Shown here one piece after another: positions 37,306 to 47,000 of a stretch of DNA of 64,000 bases (the first letter of the stretch is position 1; every line of letters starts with the position of its first letter). The position numbers and the translations under genes were made by a program. The notes beneath the pieces are model-generated. The model had not been told where the DNA came from and ran no database searches. It worked only from the letters and a program-made list of their open reading frames with translations. The DNA comes from Mesodorylaimus sp. YZB2_4 (taxonomy: Eukaryota; Nematoda; Enoplea; Dorylaimida; Dorylaimidae), in NCBI GenBank assembly GCA_030248295.1, contig JASANH010000770.1, positions 1 to 64,000 on the forward strand, written 5' to 3'.

Positions 37306-39134
37306 GTTTAGGAGACACATCGTACTCGATGGTGTAAATAACGAGATCTCTGATTGGACGAGCGGTTACGAATGAGATCTCTGATTTTTATTGCTGCAGC
37401 AAACAGACGTAAACTTCTGTGACTCATTTTCGCTAGTAAAGGCAGCCAAGATCCAGCAGGAAATTTGTCTAAACGGAGGCGATTCGGGTCAAAGTCTTTA
37501 AAAACTAGTGCAGATAAAACAAATAAAATCTTTTAGACACTGTTCTGTCTTTGCGAATGACGGTTTTTAGTGAGTGACACTGCCTTCTCCCATTCTTTTT
37601 GTTTAAGGAACGATGTGTCTGCTGTTTGGTCACGGCACCAAACCTAAAAAAATACATATATTCTCTTGACCAAAAAGGGCGAGGGGATAAGCTAATCAAA
37701 GAAGACAGCAGATACGGCTAGTAAAAGTACTTGATTTGAAAGCGAATGCGTATACGCAAAGTCTCTTCAATTCGTACGCGTATTGCGTACCCCAAGAAAG
37801 TATGCATACAAGTTTGCGTATTGCGCATATTTTCTTTGGTAGGTCAGTGCATTCAGCATACCCAGTCCAATACTGTTACTATTATGTGACCTCGTCAGCA
37901 AATGAATAACGATCCCGAAGACATAAAAGCGTCCTGGCCTAACAGTACTGCTGGACTTGGATAAGGAATTTCGATGTTGACTAATTCCAAAACCGTGTTT
38001 TGCATGCAGACACCTCGCTGAGAGAAATTAGCCTGAGGCTTACAAGAAGGAACCGAAATTCCGGTCTCGTGGGCTGGTGGGTCAGGCGTCTGCCTCTCAC
38101 GCCAAGAGCGCAGTTACGGGCGAGTGGTCGACTCGCGGGCCGGTAAATCATTTCGTGTAAAATGTGTCCCCTCACCCTTGAGTGCGCATAAGCGTTTGGT
38201 GATGTGGTTAAACATGAACATGAACATGAATTCTAGATAGTAGCTCTACGCACGACTGATCTTACCATCCGTGAAGAAAATTGGGATTTTTGCGAGTGGT
38301 AGAACAGTACTCAGCGAATTTTCGCGAATATCAGCAGTGGTACCAATTGGTCAAACGAAATCCGTGAATATCGCGACAGGAACATCGCAGAAGTTCAGCG
38401 TCACTCTCCCAATACTCTTTAAATACTTCTGCCTACTGTAGTTGGCTATTTTGGTTGGTCACGTCGGACGTGCGAGTAAACTCAGCCTTGGTCAGCAATG
38501 TGCAGTGAGTTCATGGGGGACGATCTTCCTTCGGGCAACGAGGGGCTGCACTTTACAGTACACTCAACCAAGTTTGACTGAGCTGTTAATTTTCCGTATT
38601 TTGTGGCCCAGATAGCTCACGTCAGTGGTAGGGTGTCGATATCGAAGGGAATGAAATGAAAAACAGCTTATTTGCTTCACAGAAGCCGGATACTGTAAGG
38701 GCTAAAAATGTCTTCAATGATTTCTGAGAACCACTCTTTATCTAGACTAACAATTAAATGATCTGGAAAAATTTATCGCATATTCATGATTCTTTTTGTT
38801 ATTTACTGTAGGTGACTCACAAATACGTCGCGTTATCACCGGAAGCTTAACTGAAAATTCGGGATGGCACCGTTACTGTTCGCACTGCGAAGCTTCTCAG
38901 TGAGATATATCAACATATTATTCCACACATTAGAGGGAAATTTTTGTAAAAATTGTATTAATCTTACTAATTCTGTGACTGATGGGTGCGTAAGAAATGG
39001 CAGTTTATGCTAGCAGTTTTGCATATCCAATCGACATAAAACATGAGGCAACATAGCGTAACATTTTGGAAAACAAAAAATCCAGTGCACTATGCTAAAT
39101 TACTTTCTCTGTTACTTAAGATATGCTGTGCTTT
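37306..39134. other. Intergenic, with SINE and duplicated flank
   Basis: 37306-37720 is the flank shared with 41455-41870. 38063-38230 is a SINE. From 38230 to 39134 nothing recognisable was seen. Confidence 0.5.
38063..38230 (+). mobile_element. tRNA-derived SINE, family 1, copy b (most complete 3' end)
   Basis: The head GTCTCGTGGGCTGGTGGG, GTCTGCCTCTCACGC and a B-box-like GTGGTCGACTCGC are followed by the TGTAAAATGTGTCCCC body. The tail has GAGTGCGCATAAGCGTTTGG and finishes in an (ACATGA) hexamer repeat. The tail matches the LINE end at 41148-41192. Confidence 0.72.
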
Positions 39135-40596
39135 TTAGAAATCAACTCGCTGCAGACTCCCGAGCTTCTGTCCCAATTTTACTTTATCTCCTTTCTTTAT
39201 AGCGAATTCAAATTCTTTAGGGGCCTGGAACACTAGTACCAATGTGGAACCGAAATGAAACCGGCCGAACGGATCGCCTCGTTTCTTCAGGACTGGTAAA
39301 TCGTAGGTTCGATCGTCATGTGTCCCAATTGCTTCCAGTTTGATGTTCGTTCGGTGTTCCTTTTTCAAAGCGCCAGCAAATTACTGTATATGAATTGCGA
39401 ATAAACAAAAAGTGCTTACATCGAAATCCAATTCAATGGCCCCCACATTTGTGGCGCCAACGGCCGTCATTGAGAAAAATCCGTGCTCCCAGTCGCCAAT
39501 AAGCAGCATGCGTTCATTAATGTCAAATAAATCCGAGATTCTGTGCACAACTTTCTCGTTAACACTGAGCAGACGGCCTAAATTGGCAAAATTGACTCGA
39601 AGAATACTCTCTTCTGCGAAATGTAGTTGCACAGGATACGGGGGGGTGCGAAAAGTTTGTAGCTTGACAACTTCAGAAACGAACAATGCCATACTCACTA
39701 TTCAATAACTACCCCTTAAGAGCAATATAATGGTTAGAAGATGCATACGCTGACAGAAAGATATCTCACACCCCTCAAAATGGAAGGTATTCAGTCTCTA
39801 GTGTAACTAATGTATGTGCATGAACATAAAGAGTAGCTACTATTAGAGACATCCCTACCATTAGACCAGCCTCCGAAAACATTTTACCTGAGCCAGTCAA
39901 ACCTGCTGGTTCTAGTATATACTCACTCACCACTAAAGTGCCTTCTAAACTTTATAGTCCAATCAGTTGGCGAATGAAAGCGGTGATAATCGGATGGGGA
40001 GAGATAACAAACACAAAACCACAATGTTTTGTCATTATCTTCTTCCAGCTGGGCGTGAAGCTAACCAAAAACAAAGTTCTGTAATTCTTGACTCCAAACA
40101 CAGCAAAACCCACCCTTTCTGCCACATCCGCACCAAAGAATGCATCCAAATTATAGTTAAACCCTTTCACATCTTCAATGACGAAATTGTTTACTTTCCC
40201 AAAGTGATAACAACGACTATCCGCGGGCGATACCTGAAACAAATTAAGCTTTCTGAAACATCTGCTTTTCTTTTGGTGTATGCGATCAGAAATCATGCCT
40301 TGGCACTACCATCGCCCCCAAAATGGCAACGCTGAGTTGGAACTCCAGGACGACAGACTTACCAAACAGGATTCAGCGATTGGCCTAGACTCAATCTTCA
40401 ATCGTCTGGAGAAGAATTCATTCAACTTTGAGTACTTTGTCAAATCTTTTTCTTCAACATCGCTCATATCTACTTTGTAAAGCCTGATGTAGAAATTGAA
40501 CAATGGTATTCGCAAACATGCGGGGACTGGGAGAGTCGCAATTGAGCCAATTAATCGGGATTCCTTGCGCCAGCTGAGCGATCGGTAAAGTCGAAC
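39135..40596 (-). CDS. PISD: Phosphatidylserine decarboxylase, mitochondrial type (5' end incomplete)
   Basis: Exons in transcript order: 40363-40596, 40114-40233, 39931-40048, 39420-39577 and 39135-39359 (stop), giving 284 residues. The enzyme converts phosphatidylserine to phosphatidylethanolamine at the inner mitochondrial membrane, using a pyruvoyl group made by self-cleavage. Visible signatures are [24 protein letters not shown] (catalytic Asp83), [14 protein letters not shown] (His140/His143), [35 protein letters not shown] and [16 protein letters not shown]. The cleavage motif reads F-G-S-T rather than the usual L-G-S-T; Ser248 is kept. The last intron (39360-39419, 60 nt) needs a poor acceptor (GAAAAAG), because the better CAG at 39384 is followed at once by an in-frame TAA. 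Targeting and transmembrane N-terminal exons (~100 residues in relatives) were not found. A LINE fragment lies just upstream. Confidence 0.88.
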
Positions 40597-40736
40597 CTAC
40601 AAAATCTTGTTTACTAGCTTCATAAACCTTGTATTCATACATACATCTTTTTCCTAATAGCCCTGCAGTTTCACTTGCATTTGAAGAACTTCGAGCTTCT
40701 AGAAAAGCGCATCTGAAAGGTCGACAGTTTATCTAG

Positions 40737-41192
40737 GATATTATAGGTCTTTCTGGCTGGGTCTCTCTTTTCAATCGTAGGAAGCGTTTGAAACTCTATC
40801 AGTTTTACAAGTTTTACAGCAACATTCACGATTTTAATTTTTATGCTGATCATCCGTTGGTACATAAGACTGCTTTTCGCACTAGCGAGAGGAATGTGGC
40901 ACCGCACCATTTAGTAGTTCCTAGGCATTTTTTTGAGACATACAAACAATGTTTTATATTTTCGTGCATCGTTTTATGGAATGAGCTGGCCGCCAATGTT
41001 GCCTTGGATTCCTTACCTCGATTTCGGTTTTCTGTTTCAAAGGTTACTTTTTAGTGATTTTTGATTTAAGACTTCCTTCTTTCTTGATTGTGATCATTTG
41101 TTCTCTTTTTTCATCTATTGTACTTATCCTCTTGTTTTGCAGCCCCTGAGTGCGCTTATGCGTTTGGCTACAAATAAAACATGACATGACTT
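40737..41192 (+). mobile_element. LINE (non-LTR retrotransposon) 3' fragment
   Basis: An open frame (40737-41054) reads GWVSLFNRRKRLKLYQFYK, later LVVPRHFFETYKQCF and IVLWNELAANV, then LPRFRFSVSK and stop. This order (GW-L-RR, then PR..TYK.SF, then W.LP-type, then F) is typical of the extreme C-terminus of LINE ORF2 reverse transcriptases. After the stop is a short AT-rich 3' UTR. It ends with GAGTGCGCTTATGCGTTTGG and ATAAAACATGACATGAC, the tail also carried by the SINE family-1 copies. An in-frame TAG at 40734 marks truncation or decay. It lies upstream of PISD, in opposite orientation. Confidence 0.68.
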
Positions 41193-41206
41193 GATTTCAC
41201 TCTTTT

Positions 41207-41454
41207 TCAGTTCTCTATACCGCTGTGCATAGCAAGCGCACTCATCGATTTAGCTGAAAGCTCCTTTCGATTGCAGAAAAAATTCAGGATTTTTATCTCC
41301 TTACCCAAACAGGTGTCTCGCGCACTTGCACGACGCCTTTTTCGACAGTTCTTTCCATAACGTGTTCTCTGATAGCGTGATAATTTTGCCAGTGAAAGAG
41401 CAAATAACCCAGAATAAAACCGAAAGCCACCCAGCCGAGCCATTCGAAAAACAT
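41207..41454 (-). CDS. Small single-pass membrane protein, two exons, unknown
   Basis: Exon 1 is 41305-41454 (50 codons). It starts MFFEWLGWVAFGFILGYLLF, a membrane segment of about residues 5-21, then a charged region (HAIREHVMERTVEKG) ending VRETPVW before a GTAAGG donor. Exon 2 has two possible phase-0 acceptors. One at 41263 gives 18 more residues and a stop at 41207 (68 residues). One at 41253 gives LNR-stop (53 residues). A duplicate at 37167-37305 is broken, which supports this copy being the gene. Start and size loosely recall the complex I MWFE subunit, but the rest does not match, so no name is given. The unknown exon 2 and lack of a known family limit confidence. Confidence 0.45.
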
Positions 41455-43000
41455 GGTTTGGGGAAGACTCTCCTACTCGATGGTTCAGGCTTGAATAAGA
41501 ACGTTGATTTCTATTGCTGTCGATCAAAGAGACGTACACTTCTCTAACTTAATTTAGCTAGAATACTCAACTTAGTTCTGGCCGGAATCAGGTCGAAAAA
41601 GGAATGCGATTCAATTCAAAGGTTATTCTTCAAGAACTAGTTCAGATAAAAGATAAAGTAGTGAAATCTTTCGGACCCTAGTCTTTCTTGCGAATGACGG
41701 TTTTGAGTGACAAACCCTGTGCCTTTTATGATTCTTTCTGCGACTAGTTTGAGGAATGGTGTGTCTGCTGCTTGGTCACATTCACAAGACAAAAAATATA
41801 GATTCACTCTGAACTAAAAAGACGGAGAGCATGGATAAGCTGAGCATAGAAGACATCAGTTGGTCAAGCACGTAATACATTATTCACAGAAAAGTCTGTT
41901 ATGACAGACTCAAAACTTTTAGACCAGCCAATGCACACAGTGTAATCAGGGCTTGGGATGGCTGGTCTACTCGGCCACAAGAAGAGGAGAGGTTGCCTGC
42001 ACTGCACAGTGTATAATCACTCGCACACAGATGCTTGCCGATGTCAGAATCAAATCCAACATGCTTCTCTGCTGTGTACTGCTGCTGTTCAGACAGGCTC
42101 CCCAGAGGCAGCTGTGCTGTTTAATTCAAGCAACCTGCATACTGTATGCTAAAGCTGACAATGAGAGTGCGGGCAAAGTGCGGCTTATGTGAAGTGATCG
42201 AGGTTTTTTGTGATAAATGTAACTGGCGCTCTAAACATCGCAGAAGCCCGAGCAACATTTAAAATTTAGTCACGCGTAATTCAATTAATTAGTTAGTTGA
42301 GTTTTACTGCGGTTTTTCGTTTCATTGATTGATTTTTTGCGTTGGACCTTTGAGAAGGAAACTTATGCAAACAAGAAGAACCAGGTGGTTGATTTTTAGT
42401 TTTTTCAAAGACAGAGCGTAGATGGAACCGAGGTTTAGACCATCCTTGACTCGTCCTCCCAAGCGATGAGTTTATTAAGACCTTGCTGGGTGGGCTTTGA
42501 GCTTTGTCATCTCCGACTGATAAAGCATTAATCAGTATTCGCAAAAGACACTGGTAATCAATGAAGCTTTTATTAGCCAATAAAACCGGTATAACCGATA
42601 ATGTGCAATGGTTTGAAAAATTTTAATTTTTAGGTGGGTTCTCGAAATTTTCATTTGGTCAATGCCTGCCCCATCCCCGTGAACAGGTGTGTCCTCTGGA
42701 CCAATCAACAGTCCCGACATCGAATAATTCACCAGCAAAGGGTCTACCAATGGTCTACTAAAAAATCATGCCATGGTCTGACCAAAAAGGCAAACAGTAA
42801 AGGCCCATAAAGGGATTGAAACCAATAGTTACAACCAAGGCTTGAAATAAGTTACTAGACCAATAACCTGTCAGACTAAGATCTCTCCTGTCTATTCTCA
42901 GGTATCCCATTATCAAACACTACACACTGGCATTTTTAGGGGAAGTTAGTCAAAAAAATACTCAAATATACCAAGAGTGTCCATACAGGAAAAAGTGGTA
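41455..43000. other. Intergenic, flank of small membrane-protein gene and unassigned sequence
   Basis: 41455-41870 matches 37306-37720 and so belongs to the duplicated block. From 41870 to 43000 there are only short open frames on both strands without recognisable features. Confidence 0.5.
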
Positions 43001-43540
43001 CTAGTTTTCCATACGAGTATTTCGACGGCCCCAGTCGATGCGCATCATGGCTTCACGATTGTATGAAGTTAATACGCCAAGATTTATAACATGACCCGGC
43101 CAATGTGCTGACATGTCGCACACGACTTTCAAAACTGCCGCAGCTTGATTTAAACATCGAGCTGCCAACATTCGGCGCAATCTTCTGTACTAGCTTTTAC
43201 ATTTTCAACGTAGCACTTGGTTTCATAGCCGTAGCCTTCTAGCGCCTTTGCCGTGATCGATTTTACCACCACCAACGCCTAATTTCCATGCAAACAGACA
43301 CTTATGTTTCGTTGCGCAGGCACTATTGCTAGTCATCCATCGAAAATCCTTCCCATTTTCAAGGCATGTGCTTATTTCTGGTGGAAAATTTGCTGTGACG
43401 GAGCATTGCGCAATGTTGTCTCGTGACATTGCCTTGCGCAATATTATCTTCCTCCGCATCGTTGTTTGCCTTGGCAGCTTTATTACCTCATACTCTTTGC
43501 TCTGCAACAGCCGCATTTTGTTGCAAGATGTTTCGCGCAC
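43001..43540 (-). CDS. Possible small exons of unknown gene
   Basis: A minus-strand frame ending at 43223 has an evenly spaced cysteine pattern (QCSVTANFPPEIST, CLENGKDFRWM, ACATKHKC, FAWKLGVGGG). Further along, a frame at 43001-43189, opening after a CTAG acceptor-like site, reads AAAVLKVVCDMS and INLGVLTSYNRE, which loosely recalls motif IV of Upf1-like helicases. All three minus-strand frames are open over 43010-43190, so the reading is ambiguous. No start, no confirmed splice joins and no family assignment. Confidence 0.22.
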
Positions 43541-44080
43541 GACTAGCTAGATACCCAGTTCTGTTCTCTAGCACATTTTTTGTGTGCGTTTTATTCACGT
43601 TCGACCCTTCCCCACAAAACTCTTATGTGACAGAAACCAGACTGGAAAGAATGTGCTCCACAACGCCTATGGTGGACCTTGGCCTGCTCATTTCGCACTA
43701 GCGGACTAATTTTTACGAACCAGTCAGGGTAACGCCGTTTCTGTTCATCATTACGGATTTTGTACACAGGCGGCTGCGCTTACTGCTAGTTTTATTGCGC
43801 AACCAGCACTTTTTTTCGCCTGCAATCCAGTCGTTCTCTAACGTCTGGGTTTGTGTACAAGCGGCAGGGAACCCGTGTTGTGACGGACTGGGCAACTTGG
43901 TGTAGCTCGCCTACCGCCGCCGCGTTGCAGTCCACTGCCTACTTCGAATATATATCGGGTTATCGGGATAGGAGTGGCAGGGGTGAATCGCCATTGCTTG
44001 AAAATACAACTGAAAACTAAGAGTAGAAAAAAGTTCACTTTTTTTCGCTAGATCAACCAAACTCCAAACTCGAGTCAATC
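43541..44080. other. Upstream region of the DEAH/RBR helicase gene
   Basis: A TATATAT run near 43949 and a pyrimidine-rich TTTTTTTCGCTAG just before the coding start could be promoter and leader elements. The latter would also suit a trans-splice or leader-intron acceptor. An in-frame TAG at 44024 supports 44081 as the true start. Confidence 0.35.
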
Positions 44081-47000
44081 ATGTCAGCCGACTTGTCATC
44101 AACATTTTTCCTTCACTTGACAATCCAACGTCTTCCTGATTTTCCTGCAAGAATCGACTTCATTTTATCGAACTTGCTCCTTTCACCACTCGATCACGAA
44201 ATATATCATCTCGAATTCGACAATTCCACCCGCTGCACGACGATTACTTTACGATTTTGGGAAGAGTGCAACTTCTTACGAGCTCAAGAACATTGCAACT
44301 TGCTTAGAACGACCAATCTTTTATCCACTGTCAAAATTATCGATGTTTTCTCAGCGCAAGAAGAAACTCTGGAATACGTGTATTATTCAAACGGAATAAA
44401 AATGGATGTGCTAACACAATCACAACGACGTATGATTCGACTAATACACGAAGATGAAACTGTGAAAGCGACTTTGGATGCCCATCATCAAAAAATGATG
44501 GATGCCGCCAAGAAAAGCGACTGGGATTCAATGTCGCAATTGGTCAGTCATCTGCGCGAATTTGTGAAGCGACGTAAATTCCTTACTGATCGAATTCTGT
44601 CGTGCAAGCAAAATGATCGAAAAGCATCGACTACGAGGGCAAATGTCTACGATCAGACTATGCAGTCGCTGATAGTGGAATCACGAAAACTGAAAGCCGG
44701 CTTACCAATTTATTCTCAACGATCGGAAATCAAAGAAACTATCGACAATAATCGTGTTTGCATCATCGTAGCTGAAACTGGTTCTGGCAAGAGTGCGCAG
44801 GTTCCGCAATATTTGTTGGAGCTGAATGTGGATGAACCAAAAAGTGATCAGTTTCGTATTCTGGTCACGCAGCCAAGAAAAGTAGCCGCCATTAGTTTGG
44901 CGCAACGTGTCGCCGAGGAGATGAATGAGGATGTGGGCGGGGTGGAAATCGGATATCTAGTCGGTGGAGGTGGAGCGGCCATGCGATGCCGATATAATAC
45001 AAAATTGACATTCACGACCGATGCATTCTTGTTGCGTGAGTGCCTGCGTGATCCGTTCTTGAGCAAGTACCAATGCGTTATCGTTGATGAAGCGCATGAA
45101 AGAAGTTTGGACACGGATTTGTCATTGGGAATGTTGAAAAGGTGAGAGCTGAATATCTTTTCTACGCTTGCTTATTCTGTCTTTGAGTGAGATCGAGTTT
45201 CAGCCCACCTTACACGACGCAGTCCAAATGCCTTTTTAAACAGAAGCTGTCTTGATCAACCTGAACCAGGTGCAAGAGTGCCACTTGTCACATGAGTGAG
45301 CATGATGTATGTATTTCGCTAGCTGTCAGAAGTCAGTTTGGTGAGAGCCAACTCTTGAAGTTACGGTTACTGATATGCTATGGGGCTGGACTCGAGAGCG
45401 TTTATCTAGTAGCTTCATTTTTTTTTATTTTTCATGGCTGAAGCTGCTTTGCCTCTAGCCTGCAGCAGTCATAGTCATAGTCATAGCTTATGAGCAAGGC
45501 TGTGCGGGGACCAGCACACACAGCAGCGTCCCTCCGTGCGTTCCACCCCAAGCACCTCAACGCGAGGGCATCCTGGACTGCACCCCCACTTCCTCGGACG
45601 ATGGCAGGTGGGCTTTGAACCCTGTCGGTCTTCGACAGCCAAGACTGTCTATTCGTTTGGCTTCCATCTATCCACTAGGAATACCTGGACGCTCCTGGGT
45701 GAGTCACCCACGACCTGGCGTGCAGGGTCTGCGAGGGCTCATGATTCAAAAATCGACCTCCATGACTAGGAATTGAACCTAGGAGGAGGTCAACCACTAG
45801 CACCAAGCAATAAGGGTTAGCAGACAAATGCCAAACCGCTGCACCACCTCCATAACCGCCACTTCGTTTTTTGACCCCAGACACATCCACAAGAAGGGCA
45901 CAAAATTCTTGGACAAACCTTCCAGTTAGTATATGGTTAGGGTAGCTAAGCAAATTTTGGTGAGACATGGTTAAGGTATGTACTTGATGAGTCGCCGGCA
46001 GCCAGGCATCTTCTCTGCTTAGTGTGAGTCAACTTGCCCGACTTTATAGGTCTTTTGAATGCCTGTCGCCTCTGACCTCTGAGATGGTCTAACAAAGACG
46101 AGACGTCCTAAAGTTTCAAGTACTGGCATGATCCAGATGCTAAGGAGGATGTGGGGGTTATTTGTATATATTCAATATTTATGCAAAGTTATCCGGAATT
46201 TTTTTAATTTGGTTTTTCATGGGGAAACAGTCTTTCTAGCTTTTTTTTCACCAAAAAAATCGAAATGGCACTTGCTAAGAAAGAAAAAATACCTATTTTT
46301 TCTGAATCCGTCATTTTAGGGTGAGGTAAACATGCTTCTTTTATCGGGCTCCACTGGTAGGGAGTCTTTTCCATTAGACCCCAGGGTTTCGAGGGAAACT
46401 TTCGATGGCAGGTTCTTACTAACCCACTTCGTTCCCATCACTATTCTTGAGGTGCAGTCCATCCTTGATTGTGCCTTTACTATTACGATTCTCAAGGATG
46501 TTGTACCGCTCTGTCTAAAGATAAGACATGCAAAGTCACTTATAGGTGCCTGAAAGCTCGTCAAGAAAATTTTCGCGTCATTGTCATGTCTGCCACCATT
46601 GATACAAATCTGTTCGTCAACTATTTCCGCGATCACAAAATCACCTGCGGCCTTTTGTCAATCCCTGGTCGATGTTATCCCGTGGAAGACCACTGGGCAT
46701 CTAACGAATCTGAATCGGCATCTAAATGTAAAAACGTTGTTAAATGCGTGGTAAATAAAGTCAAAGAAATATGCTCTTCAAAAAATATGAAATCCGATGG
46801 AGCTGTTCTTGCTTTTCTGACTACGCCAGCAGAAACTGAGCTAGCCTCACGATTATTGGAGACGGAGAACCGTGGTAACAAAATGTGGATTCTGCAATTG
46901 CATGGGCGATTACAACCGGAAGAACAGCAAAATGTTTTTAAGAATTGCCCTGAAGCAGGGCAAAGAAAGATAGTTTTTGCGACTAATAGCGCTGAGACTT

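Noticed and set aside
41305..41454. Identification of the small membrane protein as complex I subunit MWFE
   Set aside because: Only the first few residues and the approximate length agree; the C-terminal half does not match, so no symbol was assigned.
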